From contig JAGRJY010000070.1 of assembly GCA_020442465.1 (NCBI GenBank), positions 19,663 to 83,662 of the forward strand: DNA of 64,000 nucleotides, given 5' to 3'. Shown piece after piece: positions 27,566 through 36,913 of the stretch. The translations under genes were made by a program, and so were the position numbers. The notes below the pieces were generated by a model. The model was not told the origin of the DNA and searched no databases. It worked only from the letters and a program-made list of their open reading frames with translations. Source of the stretch: Lysobacterales bacterium (GTDB lineage: Bacteria; Pseudomonadota; Gammaproteobacteria; Xanthomonadales; Xanthomonadaceae). Position 1 is the first letter of the stretch. Every line of letters starts with the position of its first letter.

Positions 27566-29211
27566 TCATGCGTGGGCTTATCTTCATTGCCCTGCTTCTG
27601 CCGGCGCTCGCTCGTGCCGAGGTCAAGGCCTGGCTCGACCGCGATGCGATTGCCTTGGGCGAAACCGTCACCCTGAACATACAGCTTGATCGGCAGCGTG
27701 CCTCGCAGCCTGACCTCTCGGTGCTCGACGCCGATTTCGACCGGCTCGGCAGTTCGAGCAGCACCCAGTTGAGCTTCGTCAACGGCAAGCGCACGGCCGC
27801 CACGCTGTTCGCCGTGGCGCTTTCGCCGAAGCGCGAGGGCTCCCTGATCATTCCCGCGCTGTTGATCGACGGCGACACCACGCCGGTGTTGCAGCTCACG
27901 GTAAAGCCCTCTCCGGTGCGGGTCGGCCCTGGCGGCGACGTGTTCATCGAAACCGAAGTCGACACCACCAAACCCTATGTGCAGCAGCAGATTCGCTACA
28001 CGGTGCGCCTCTTCTTCGGTGTCACCGTGCTCGACGGTCAGCTCAGCGAGCCGGAGCCGGAACACGTGCGCGTGCTGCGCCTCGGCAATGACAAGACCTG
28101 GCAGGCCGAACGCGATGGTCGCCGCTATTCGGTGGTCGAGCGCACCTTCGCGCTGGTGCCCGAGCGCAGCGGCAACGTGGAGATCGACGCGCCGGTGTTC
28201 GCCGGGCGCGGGCTCGATCGGCAGGGCGGTTCGTCGATGTTTGGCGGGGGCATTCGCCTGAGCGCCCGTGGCGAGCCGGTGACGCTGGACGTTCGGCCGA
28301 GTCCGCCTGGCGCGGCGCAGCCCTGGCTGCCCGCCGAGCAAGTGACGATGAGCTGGCTGGAAGACCCGCGTTCGATGTCGTGGTCGGTGGGCGAACCGGT
28401 GACCCTGGGCATTCGCCTGCAGGCACTGGGTCTGGGCGCCGACCAGCTGCCCGAGATCGAACTGCCGCGCCCGGACTCGGCCACCCTGTATCCGGATCAG
28501 GACAGCAGCCGCGACAGCACCGACTCGGGCAAGCTCGCCGCCGAGCGGACGCGACGGTTCGCCATCGTGCCGCAGAAGGCCGGTCGACTGATCATTCACG
28601 CCCCGACGGTCACCTGGTGGGACGTCGCCGCGGACGTCGCGCGTACGGCAACGCTGCCGGACCTGGAAATCGACGTGCGTCCGGCGGCACCCTCGACCAG
28701 CCCGCAGCCTGTCACCGAACCGCCTTCCGGCGAAACCGGGAGTTCAGAGCCGGAATCCTCGGACGAATCGAGCCGGTCGATCGACACCAGGCCAGGTTGG
28801 TGGAAGGCGGCCTTCTTCATGGCCTTGGCTGGATGGGTGGCGACGCTCGCCTGGGCCCTGCGTCGCACGCGCGCCGCCGTCCTGCCCGTACATCGTGCCG
28901 AGCCGGAACCGACGCTCCAGTCCTGGTCCGCGATGCGCAGCCAGGCTGACCTCACAAGCTGGGCGCGCGCGCTGCGCGAGAGCGCGGGAACAGGGCGCAG
29001 CGAGCCCCTCGCCGAGCTCGCGGTGCGCCTCGATGACGCCGGACACGCCGAGCTCCTGCGTCGGCTCGAGCGACATCTGTATGCCGCGCCGGATGACCAG
29101 CCCGAAGCGCTGCTCGACGCATTGCGGCGCGCGTTTCCAGCGCCACCGCCGTGGCGTCACCCCGACACAACCAGGACCGCTGACACCGCGCTGCCGCCGC
29201 TGTACGGCTGA
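27562..29211 (+). CDS. BatD-like periplasmic/membrane protein
   Basis: A 549-residue protein with a signal peptide (MIMRGLIFIALLLPALARA), a large beta-rich periplasmic region and one transmembrane helix near residues 414-432, followed by a cytoplasmic helical domain. The opening VKAWLDRDAIALGETVTLNIQLD and the LSFVNGKRTAATLFAVALSPKREGSLIIPAL block are typical of BatD (oxygen-tolerance protein) families. Last gene of the MoxR/Bat operon, overlapping the previous gene by four bases. The protein probably completes a membrane complex with the two VWA proteins; its exact activity is unknown in the family. Confidence 0.9.
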   Translation: MIMRGLIFIALLLPALARAEVKAWLDRDAIALGETVTLNIQLDRQRASQPDLSVLDADFDRLGSSSSTQLSFVNGKRTAATLFAVALSPKREGSLIIPALLIDGDTTPVLQLTVKPSPVRVGPGGDVFIETEVDTTKPYVQQQIRYTVRLFFGVTVLDGQLSEPEPEHVRVLRLGNDKTWQAERDGRRYSVVERTFALVPERSGNVEIDAPVFAGRGLDRQGGSSMFGGGIRLSARGEPVTLDVRPSPPGAAQPWLPAEQVTMSWLEDPRSMSWSVGEPVTLGIRLQALGLGADQLPEIELPRPDSATLYPDQDSSRDSTDSGKLAAERTRRFAIVPQKAGRLIIHAPTVTWWDVAADVARTATLPDLEIDVRPAAPSTSPQPVTEPPSGETGSSEPESSDESSRSIDTRPGWWKAAFFMALAGWVATLAWALRRTRAAVLPVHRAEPEPTLQSWSAMRSQADLTSWARALRESAGTGRSEPLAELAVRLDDAGHAELLRRLERHLYAAPDDQPEALLDALRRAFPAPPPWRHPDTTRTADTALPPLYG

Positions 29212-29270
29212 GCCGCCTCCACCCCCCTGGTGTAGACTCCCGGCCTAATCTGCATTCGTTGGGGAACGGG

Positions 29271-30815
29271 ATGAGAAAGCTGTGGACCTGGTTGGCCGTG
29301 CTCGCATGCTGGCCGCAGATCGTGTGGGCGCAGGCATCGGGCGTCGACAACCAGCTTGAGCAGCAGATCAAGCCGATCGCCGACAAGGTGTCGAACTTCG
29401 TCTTTTACAGCCTGCCCTTCGGCGAATACCAGGTGCCGTGGATCCTGTTCTGGCTGATTCTGGTCGGACTGTTCTGCACGTTCTATTTCGGCTTCATCAA
29501 TGTGCGCGGGCTCGCCCAGGGCTTCCGCATCATCCGCGGCGACTACGCCGACCCGGCCCATTCGGGCGACACCAGCCACTTCCAGGCTTTGGCCACCGCG
29601 CTGTCCGGCACGGTGGGCCTGGGCAATATCGCCGGTGTGGCCGCAGCGATCGCGCTGGGCGGCCCGGGCGCTGCGTTCTGGATGGTGGTGGCTGCCTTCC
29701 TCGGCATGGCGGCGAAGTTCTGCGAATGCACACTCGCGGTGAAGTACCGCAGCGAGCTGCCCGATGGTTCGGTGTCGGGCGGGCCGATGTACTACCTGCG
29801 CATGGGCATCACCGCGAACTATCCGCAGCTCGCCGTGCTGGGCAAGATTCTCGGCGTGTCGTTCGCCATCTTCTGTCTGTTCGGCACGATCGGTTCGGGC
29901 AATTTCTTCCAGGTGAACCAGGCGTTCCAGGCGGTCAAGCTGGCCACCGGCGGCGACGCAAGCTGGCTGGCCGACAAGGCCTGGCTGTTCGGCGTGGTGA
30001 TGGCGATCCTGGTCGGCGTGGTGGTGATTGGCGGCATCAAGCGCATCGCCAAGGTCACCGACAAGCTGGTGCCGCTGATGGCCGTGCTTTACGTCTCTGC
30101 CTGTCTGGTCGTGATCATTGCCAACATCAGCCATCTGCCATCCGCCATCGGCACCATCGTCAGCGGTGCATTCACCGGTGAAGGGGTTGCGGGCGGCATG
30201 CTCGGCGCATTGCTGGTCGGGTTCCGTCGCGCCGCGTTCTCCAACGAGGCCGGCATCGGCTCGGCGCCGATCGCGCATTCGACGGTCAAGACCGGTGAGC
30301 CGCTGACCGAAGGGCTGGTGGCATTGTGGGAGCCGATGATCGATACGGTATTCATCTGCTCGATGACCGCGATCACCATCGTCATCACCGGCGTGTACGC
30401 CGACAGCGCGGCGCAGGGCGTCGTGCTGACCTCCAGCGCGTTCGCCACCGTGATGCCATGGTTCCCCAACGTGCTGGCCTTCGTGGTGCTGATGTTCGCG
30501 TACTCGACGATGGTGGCCTACTGCTACTACGGGGTGAAGGCAGCGAACTATCTGTTCGGTGAGAGCAAGGCGGTCGACATCGGCTACAAGCTGTTCTACC
30601 TCACCGCGACCGTGTTCGGCGTGGTGCTGAGCTTCGACCAGCTGGTCGACTTCGCCGACGCCATCTACTTCCTGATGGCGGTGCCCAACGTGGTCGGCAT
30701 GTACCTGTTGGCGCCGGTGGTGAAGCGCGAGATGAAGAGCTACTTCGATCGATTGGCGCGCGGCGAGATCAAGTCGTCGCGTGAAGCACCCGAACACCTG
30801 ATCGGCTCGCCCTGA
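29271..30815 (+). CDS. Alanine/glycine:cation symporter (AGCS family)
   Basis: Sodium-coupled uptake of alanine or glycine across the inner membrane. The 514-residue protein has about eleven hydrophobic helices and the family signature around SGTVGLGNIAGVAAAIALGGPGAAFWM (about 106-132), then KYRSELPDGSVSGGPMYYLRMG and RRAAFSNEAGIGSAPIAHS. The N-terminus reads like a signal peptide (MRKLWTWLAVLACWPQIVWAQA), seen in some proteobacterial members. The ATG at 29271 follows GGGGAACGGG; an in-frame TTG at 29259 is less likely. Next gene is another secondary transporter 26 bases downstream, probably co-transcribed. Substrate choice is inferred from family. Confidence 0.93.
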   Translation: MRKLWTWLAVLACWPQIVWAQASGVDNQLEQQIKPIADKVSNFVFYSLPFGEYQVPWILFWLILVGLFCTFYFGFINVRGLAQGFRIIRGDYADPAHSGDTSHFQALATALSGTVGLGNIAGVAAAIALGGPGAAFWMVVAAFLGMAAKFCECTLAVKYRSELPDGSVSGGPMYYLRMGITANYPQLAVLGKILGVSFAIFCLFGTIGSGNFFQVNQAFQAVKLATGGDASWLADKAWLFGVVMAILVGVVVIGGIKRIAKVTDKLVPLMAVLYVSACLVVIIANISHLPSAIGTIVSGAFTGEGVAGGMLGALLVGFRRAAFSNEAGIGSAPIAHSTVKTGEPLTEGLVALWEPMIDTVFICSMTAITIVITGVYADSAAQGVVLTSSAFATVMPWFPNVLAFVVLMFAYSTMVAYCYYGVKAANYLFGESKAVDIGYKLFYLTATVFGVVLSFDQLVDFADAIYFLMAVPNVVGMYLLAPVVKREMKSYFDRLARGEIKSSREAPEHLIGSP

Positions 30816-30841
30816 TCGACGCCGGCAAGCAAGAGTCGAGC

Positions 30842-32167
30842 ATGAGCCAGAGTTCATCCAAGGGCATGCCGCTGCACACGCAGATGCTGATCGGCTTCGT
30901 TGTCGGGGCGGCGCTCGGCGCGATGGCGTTCTGGCTCGGCCACGGCCCGGCTGCCGATGGCGCCACGGCCGGCGCGGTCAGCCCGTGGTTGCACGGGGTA
31001 CTCACTTACGTGACCGGGCCGATCGGCGAAATTTTCCTGCGCCTGCTGTTCATGCTGGTCATTCCGCTGGTGTTTTCGGCCCTGGTGCTCGGCGTGGTCG
31101 AGATCGGCGATCCGGCATCGTTGGGTCGCATCGGCCTGCGTACCTTGATCTACATCTTCAGCGTGTCGTCGATCGCGGTGATGATCGGGCTGCTGGCGGT
31201 CAACCTGTTCCAGCCGGGTGCCGGTGTGGCGGCAGCCGACGCGACGGCCTTGCTGCAGGACGGTGCCACCCGCACTGCCGACATCATGGCCAAGGGCGAG
31301 GCAGCATCCGCGCTGCAGGTGCTGTTCAACATCGTGCCGAAGAATCCTTTTGCGGCGGCGGTGGACGGCAACCTGATCGCGGTGATGTTCTTCGCCCTGA
31401 TGTTCGGTATCGCGGCAGCGGTCCATCGCACCGACGGCGTGACGAGTTTCCTTGCCACCACCCAGGGCGTCTACGACATCAGCCTCAAGCTGATCGACTG
31501 GGTGATCCGCACCGCGCCCTACGCCGTCGCTGCGCTGATGTTCAGCCTGCTGGCGTCGCGCGGTCTGGTGGCGCTGAAACCGCTGCTGGGGTTCGCGCTG
31601 GTTGCCTTCGGCGCGATGGCGGTGCACATGTTCGTGGTGTTTCCGCTGCTGGTGCGCACCTTCGGCGGGATGTCGCCGCTCGCATTCTTCCGTCATGCCG
31701 AACCGGCCATGCTGACGGCCTTCTCGACGTCGTCGAGCAGTGCCACGCTGCCGACCACGCTGCAGGTCGCCGAAGAACGCCTGGGTACGCCGCGCAAGGT
31801 CGGGCGCTTCGTGTGCACGCTCGGTGCCACCGCCAACATGAACGGCACGGCTCTGTATGAGGGTGTGACGGTGCTGTTTCTCGCCCAGTACTACGGCGTC
31901 GACCTCAGCATCGTTCAGCAGCTCATGATCGTGCTGATGTGTGTGTTGGGCGGTATCGGTGCGGCCGGCGTGCCCGGTGGCTCGCTGCCGGTAATTGCCT
32001 CCATCCTGGTCATGTTCAACATCCCGGCGCAGGGCATCGCCCTGATCCTCGGCGTCGACCGCTTCCTCGACATGTGCCGTACCTGCGTCAATGTCACCGG
32101 GGATCTGGTCGGCACCGTGGTCGTGGCCCGCGGTGAGTCGGCGACCGAACCCTCGGCACCGGTGTAG
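30842..32167 (+). CDS. Dicarboxylate/amino acid:cation symporter (DAACS family)
   Basis: Glutamate/aspartate or C4-dicarboxylate uptake driven by Na+ or H+. The 441-residue protein has the GltPh-type layout: eight transmembrane helices, with the serine-rich hairpin tip STSSSSATLPTTLQVAEE (about 295-312), the NMNGTALYEG motif of helix 7 (about 333-342), the GGIGAAGVPGGSLPVIASIL hairpin 2 and the DRFLDMCRTCVNVTGD segment of helix 8 that contacts substrate. In the last segment Arg in DMCRT is typical of acidic amino acid or dicarboxylate carriers. ATG at 30842 is 26 bases past the upstream transporter. Confidence 0.93.
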   Translation: MSQSSSKGMPLHTQMLIGFVVGAALGAMAFWLGHGPAADGATAGAVSPWLHGVLTYVTGPIGEIFLRLLFMLVIPLVFSALVLGVVEIGDPASLGRIGLRTLIYIFSVSSIAVMIGLLAVNLFQPGAGVAAADATALLQDGATRTADIMAKGEAASALQVLFNIVPKNPFAAAVDGNLIAVMFFALMFGIAAAVHRTDGVTSFLATTQGVYDISLKLIDWVIRTAPYAVAALMFSLLASRGLVALKPLLGFALVAFGAMAVHMFVVFPLLVRTFGGMSPLAFFRHAEPAMLTAFSTSSSSATLPTTLQVAEERLGTPRKVGRFVCTLGATANMNGTALYEGVTVLFLAQYYGVDLSIVQQLMIVLMCVLGGIGAAGVPGGSLPVIASILVMFNIPAQGIALILGVDRFLDMCRTCVNVTGDLVGTVVVARGESATEPSAPV

Positions 32168-32251
32168 TTCGCGACGTCCTCGCGCGGTCCGCGTGTGTGG
32201 TTTGTAGGTGGCAGGCCGCAGCGTCGTTGCCCGATGTGCGCTGAGTGCCGC

Positions 32252-33499
32252 TCAGGCCTGATCGGCAGCAAACTCTTTCTGCTCGGCGATCCAGGTCGCG
32301 CAGGCGTCGAGCGGCATCGGGCGTGCGATCAGGAAGCCCTGTCCGCAGTCGGCGCCGAAGTCGATCAGGCGCTTGAGCGAGTGCGCGTCCTCGATACCTT
32401 CGGCCACCACTTCGAGGCCGAGATTGTGGGCGAGATGGATCATCGACTGCACCAGTTTGGAGGTGCGGTGGCTCTCGGCCATGCCGCGTACGAAGCTCTG
32501 GTCGATCTTGAGCTGACGTGCCGGGAATCGCTGCAGGTACGCGAACGACGAATGACCGCAGCCGAAATCGTCGATCGACACGCGCATGCCCAGGTCGTGG
32601 AAACGCTGCAGGAACACGATGCCGCGCTCCGGATCTTTCATCACCGCGCCCTCGGTGACCTCGAGGGTGAGCGCTTCGGCGGGCACGTCCCATAGCCGCA
32701 ACGCGCCGGAGATCTGCAGCTCGATGTCATCGTCGATGAACGCGCGCGGCGAGAGGTTGAAGGCGAGGTGCAGGTCGGGGTGGGCGCGGCGCAGCTCGGC
32801 GAAATTGCGCAAAGCGGCGTTGAACGACCAGCGGGTGAATTCGCTGATCAGTCCCGAGTGTTCGGCCGCGGCGACGAACTGGTCGGGGCGGAACAACTGC
32901 TGCCCGCCCACGCGCCAGCGCGACAGCGCTTCCACGCCGAGCACGCGCCCGCTGTCGAGGTCGATCACCGGCTGCATCTCGATCTCGAGCCGGTTGAGCT
33001 GGATCGCGCGGCGCAGGTCACTGAGCTTGAACAGCGGGCTTTGTGCGCCGGCCTCGTGGTAGGCGTGGTTGTGCCCTTCCTGGGTGGCCAGCAAGGCAGC
33101 GCGGTCGGCGTTGTGCAGGGCGATCTCTACCGTGTCGCCGTTCGCGCCGGTGGTGCAGATGCCCGCGGTGCTGGATACCGGCGCGATCATGCCGTCGATG
33201 ATCATCTCGTGCTCGAGCGCACGCTGAACCCGGTTGAGTGCGAGTTCGACGTGACCACGGTTGCGCAGCGAGGGCAGCAGCAGAGCGAAATCGACGTCGG
33301 ACAGGCGGCACAGGAGATCCTGCGGACGCAGCACGCGGCGGATCTCCGCCTCGACGCAATCCGGCAGGCGCAGCGCCCAGCGCAGGCCGTGGTCGGTACG
33401 CATCTGGTCGGCGTCGCGCAAACGCAGAACGACTGCCGCGTGCAGACCTTCGCTCTGGCAGGCGAGGTCGGCGGCGCGGATGAAGTCGTCGAAGGTCAC
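32252..33499 (-). CDS. EAL-domain cyclic-di-GMP phosphodiesterase with degenerate GGDEF
   Basis: A 415-residue cytoplasmic protein. Residues about 1-150 form a GGDEF-like domain whose active-site loop reads SDVDF instead of GGDEF, so no cyclase activity is expected. Residues about 160-410 form an EAL domain with the catalytic set present: VEALSRW, FNLSPRAF, LEVTEGAV, IDDFGCGHSS, LKIDQSFV and VVAEGIED. It should therefore hydrolyse c-di-GMP. The GTG at 33499 starts seven bases after the stop of the upstream HD-GYP gene; there is no strong ribosome-binding site, which suggests coupling. No membrane segment or sensory domain is seen. Confidence 0.88.
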   Translation of the reverse strand: MTFDDFIRAADLACQSEGLHAAVVLRLRDADQMRTDHGLRWALRLPDCVEAEIRRVLRPQDLLCRLSDVDFALLLPSLRNRGHVELALNRVQRALEHEMIIDGMIAPVSSTAGICTTGANGDTVEIALHNADRAALLATQEGHNHAYHEAGAQSPLFKLSDLRRAIQLNRLEIEMQPVIDLDSGRVLGVEALSRWRVGGQQLFRPDQFVAAAEHSGLISEFTRWSFNAALRNFAELRRAHPDLHLAFNLSPRAFIDDDIELQISGALRLWDVPAEALTLEVTEGAVMKDPERGIVFLQRFHDLGMRVSIDDFGCGHSSFAYLQRFPARQLKIDQSFVRGMAESHRTSKLVQSMIHLAHNLGLEVVAEGIEDAHSLKRLIDFGADCGQGFLIARPMPLDACATWIAEQKEFAADQA

Positions 33500-33506
33500 G
33501 GCGTGC

Positions 33507-34766
33507 TCACGTGGGCAAATACAGTTCGGCCGTGTTGAGGCCGTAGGCGCCCGGATCGAGCGCGCGCAGTACGTGCAGTCGCGGCGTCTCGCCGGCACGC
33601 GTGTTCTCGCCGAGGATGTCCACCTCGCGGAATTCTTCGCGAAGCTCCTTGTCGGCCGTGGTCAGCACCATCACCCGTGGGCACAGTGCGCGCGCCCGAT
33701 TCTGCGCCATCACGATGGCCACTTCGCCGGTGTTCAGCTCGACCAGGGAGCCGGTCGGGAACACGCCGATGCACTGGGTGAACTGTTCGACCAGCTCGGC
33801 CTGGAACAGCGTGTGGCGGGCGCGGTAGAGCTGGCCAGTCGCTTCGTGCCGCGCCACGGCCGTGCGGTAAGCGCGATCGCTGCTCAGCGCATCGAAGACA
33901 TCGATGATGGCGGCGATGCGGCCGAACAGCGGGATGTCCTGTCCCGACAGCCCTTTCGGATAGCCCGAGCCGTCGATGCGCTCGTGGTGGCTGCCTGCCA
34001 TGGCCAGTACTTCGGCGCTGGTGTTGCCGGTCTTGCGGATGATGTCGAGACCGAACTCGACGTGGCGCCGCACGTCGTTGCGCTGCGATTCGCTCAATGG
34101 GCCGGGATGCAGCAGGATGTCTTCCGACACCTGCGCCTTGCCCACGTCGAGCAGGAGGCCGCCGGTAGCCATGTCGACCAGGGTCTTCTCGGGAAACCCG
34201 AGGTGGCGCCCGAATGCCACCGCCAGCATGGTGCAGTTGAGCGCATGGTGGTACTCGTACTCCGACCGGGCCTGCAGCGCGTTGAGCCAGAACACCGCAT
34301 CGAGCGAGCGCAGCACGCTTTGCACGACCGGCACGACCGCTTCGGTGACCTCGTCGGCCTGCAGCATGCGACCGGCTCGCACGTCGGCAATCGCACGTGC
34401 CGAAAACGTCTTCAGGGACTCGTGGGCATCGCCGGCGGCTTCGAGTTCCTCGTGCAGATCGACACGGTCCTCATAGCGCACCGCGCGGCTGAGCAGCGCA
34501 CGATCGGCGTCGCTGTAGCCACTTCGGGCCTGCTTCTTGCGCGGCAGGGGCGCCATCAGCGCGCGGTCGCGCACCGCCTCGTGGGTCTGCGCGATGTCGA
34601 TCGTGACTTCTTCGCACAGCTTCCGCAGGTTCTGGATCTCCTCCTGGGTGTTCACGAGGAAGCCCTGGAGGGGAAAGGGCGTGCCTTCCCAGGAGCGATC
34701 CAGCCGGCACACGAACATGCCCTCGCGGATGCTTTCGACGCCGATGGTGCGTTCCTGCCAGGACAT
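33507..34766 (-). CDS. HD-GYP domain protein with DUF3391 N-terminus
   Basis: A 419-residue protein. The N-terminal MSWQERTIGVESIREGMFVCRLDRSWEGTPFPLQGF block is the DUF3391 module (about 1-130) common in HD-GYP proteins. The HD-GYP domain (about 170-350) keeps HHERIDGSGYPKGL and IAAIIDVFDALSSDRAYR, but the HD dyad reads LLLDVGK, with Leu in place of the metal-binding His. The family normally degrades c-di-GMP to GMP; here catalysis may be lost or altered. It is the first gene of a two-gene unit with the EAL protein and is divergent from tkt. The ATG at 34766 gives the expected DUF3391 N-terminus. Confidence 0.9.
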   Translation of the reverse strand: MSWQERTIGVESIREGMFVCRLDRSWEGTPFPLQGFLVNTQEEIQNLRKLCEEVTIDIAQTHEAVRDRALMAPLPRKKQARSGYSDADRALLSRAVRYEDRVDLHEELEAAGDAHESLKTFSARAIADVRAGRMLQADEVTEAVVPVVQSVLRSLDAVFWLNALQARSEYEYHHALNCTMLAVAFGRHLGFPEKTLVDMATGGLLLDVGKAQVSEDILLHPGPLSESQRNDVRRHVEFGLDIIRKTGNTSAEVLAMAGSHHERIDGSGYPKGLSGQDIPLFGRIAAIIDVFDALSSDRAYRTAVARHEATGQLYRARHTLFQAELVEQFTQCIGVFPTGSLVELNTGEVAIVMAQNRARALCPRVMVLTTADKELREEFREVDILGENTRAGETPRLHVLRALDPGAYGLNTAELYLPT

Positions 34767-34884
34767 CCGAACGCGGCCCCCTGTCTGAACCAGGGGCACA
34801 GGATACGTCGAAGCCACCGCGCGTGGGGCGACATCGTGTCGCGCATCGGGGACAATGGCGCCCCCTTTCCGCCGTGCCGTCCCG

Positions 34885-36897
34885 ATGAGCGCCCCGACCC
34901 GACGCGAACTTGCCAACGCCATCCGATTTCTTGCCATCGACGCCGTCGAGGCCGCCAAGTCCGGGCATCCGGGCATGCCCATGGGCATGGCCGACATCGC
35001 GGAGGTGCTCTGGAACGACCACCTGGTGCACAACCCGGGCAACCCGCGCTGGAGCAACCGCGACCGCTTCGTGCTGTCGAACGGGCACGGCTCCATGCTG
35101 CTTTATGCGCTGCTGCACCTGAGCGGATACGAGCTGTCGATCGACGAGCTGCGGCGCTTCCGCCAGCTGCACTCGAAGACGGCCGGCCACCCCGAAGCGC
35201 ACGAGACCCCCGGGGTGGAGACCACGACCGGTCCGCTGGGGCAGGGCATCGCCAACGCGGTGGGCATGGCGCTGGCGGAGAAGGTGCTCGCTGCACGCTT
35301 CAACCGCCCGGGATTCGATGTGATCGACCACCGCACCTGGGTCTTCCTCGGCGATGGGTGCCTGATGGAAGGCATCTCGCACGAGGTGTGCTCGCTCGCG
35401 GGTACCTTCGGGCTGGGCAAGCTGATCGCGTTCTGGGACGACAACCGCATCTCCATCGATGGCGATACCGCTGGCTGGTTCGGTGACGACACGCCGGCCC
35501 GTTTCGAGGCCTATGGATGGCAGGTCATCCGCCACGTCGACGGGCACGATCCGGTGGAGATCGAGCAGGCGATCCAGACCGCCAAGGCCGAGACCGATCG
35601 GCCGACGCTGATCTGCTGCCGCACCACGATCGGATTCGGCGCGCCGACCAAGGCCGGCAAGGAGTCCACCCACGGTGCGCCGCTGGGCGCCGAAGAAGTC
35701 GCCGGCACCCGCCAGGCGCTGGGCTGGGCGCACGCCCCGTTCGAGATTCCCGAGTCGATCTACGCCGGTTGGCGCAGCAAGGATCTCGGCGCCGCCGAAG
35801 CGGCGTGGCAGTCGCTGTTCGATCGGTACGCCAAGGCGCATCCCGAATTGGCCGCCGAGTACCTGCGTCGCCTTCGTGGCGATTTGCCCGCCGAGTTCGC
35901 CGAGCGGGCGCAGGCCTACATCGAAGAAGTCGCCGCCAAGGCGCCGGTGATCGCTTCGCGCAAGGCCTCGCAGCTGACCCTGGAAGCCTTCGGGCCGATG
36001 CTGCCCGAACTGATCGGCGGTTCGGCCGACCTCGCGCACTCCAACCTGACCCTGTGGAAAGGCTCGCGCGATGTGAATGCCGGGAGCGAGCACGGCAACT
36101 ACATCTACTTCGGCGTGCGCGAGTTCGGCATGAGCGCGATTGCCAACGGCATCGCCCTGCATGGCGGTTTCGTGCCCTATGACGCGACCTTCCTGGTGTT
36201 CAGCGACTACGCGCGCAACGCGGTGCGCATGAGTGCACTGATCCCGGCGCCGGTCGTGCACGTCTACACCCACGATTCCATCGGCCTCGGCGAGGATGGC
36301 CCCACGCACCAGCCGGTCGAGCATCTGGCCTCGCTGCGCTACATCCCGAACAACCGCGTGTGGCGTCCCTGCGACGCGGTCGAGTCGGCCGTGGCCTGGA
36401 AGTCGGCGATCGAGCATCGCGCCGGCCCGAGCTGCCTGGTGTTCAGCCGGCAGAACCTGGCCCACCAGGTGCGCACCGCCGAGCAGATTCGCGCCATCGA
36501 GCAAGGCGGATATGTGCTGCGCGATGCCGAATGCGGTGCGCCCGCGGTCATTCTGATCGCGACCGGTTCCGAGGTGGGCTTGGCCGTGGACGCCGCCGAT
36601 CGTCTCAGCGCGGATGGCGTCGCCGTACGCGTCGTCTCGATGCCGTGCACGCAGCTGTTCGACGCGCAGCCGGCGAGCTGGCGGAACGCGGTGTTGCCGC
36701 CGGACTGTCGGGCCCGGGTCGCGATCGAAGCGGGCGTGAGCGACTTCTGGCGCAAGTACGTCGGATTGGACGGCGAGGTCGTGGGTGTCGACCGTTTCGG
36801 CGCATCCGCGCCGGCTCCCGAGGTGTACGCCTATCTGGGTGTCACCACGGATCGGGTCGTCGAAGCCGCACGCACCGTGCTCGGAACCCGCGGCTGA
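34885..36897 (+). CDS. tkt: Transketolase
   Basis: Thiamine diphosphate enzyme of the pentose phosphate pathway that transfers two-carbon units between sugar phosphates. The 670-residue product begins [42 protein letters not shown]. It contains the ThDP-binding [18 protein letters not shown] ... FWDDN segment (about 153-185), the STHGAPLG loop, [23 protein letters not shown] (about 466-488), and the C-terminal domain with [13 protein letters not shown]. The ATG at 34885 is preferred over one at 34855 on family length. Divergent from the HD-GYP gene; followed 16 bases later by a GGDEF/EAL gene. Confidence 0.96.
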   Translation: MSAPTRRELANAIRFLAIDAVEAAKSGHPGMPMGMADIAEVLWNDHLVHNPGNPRWSNRDRFVLSNGHGSMLLYALLHLSGYELSIDELRRFRQLHSKTAGHPEAHETPGVETTTGPLGQGIANAVGMALAEKVLAARFNRPGFDVIDHRTWVFLGDGCLMEGISHEVCSLAGTFGLGKLIAFWDDNRISIDGDTAGWFGDDTPARFEAYGWQVIRHVDGHDPVEIEQAIQTAKAETDRPTLICCRTTIGFGAPTKAGKESTHGAPLGAEEVAGTRQALGWAHAPFEIPESIYAGWRSKDLGAAEAAWQSLFDRYAKAHPELAAEYLRRLRGDLPAEFAERAQAYIEEVAAKAPVIASRKASQLTLEAFGPMLPELIGGSADLAHSNLTLWKGSRDVNAGSEHGNYIYFGVREFGMSAIANGIALHGGFVPYDATFLVFSDYARNAVRMSALIPAPVVHVYTHDSIGLGEDGPTHQPVEHLASLRYIPNNRVWRPCDAVESAVAWKSAIEHRAGPSCLVFSRQNLAHQVRTAEQIRAIEQGGYVLRDAECGAPAVILIATGSEVGLAVDAADRLSADGVAVRVVSMPCTQLFDAQPASWRNAVLPPDCRARVAIEAGVSDFWRKYVGLDGEVVGVDRFGASAPAPEVYAYLGVTTDRVVEAARTVLGTRG

Positions 36898-36913
36898 GTC
36901 AGGCCCTCCGGGC

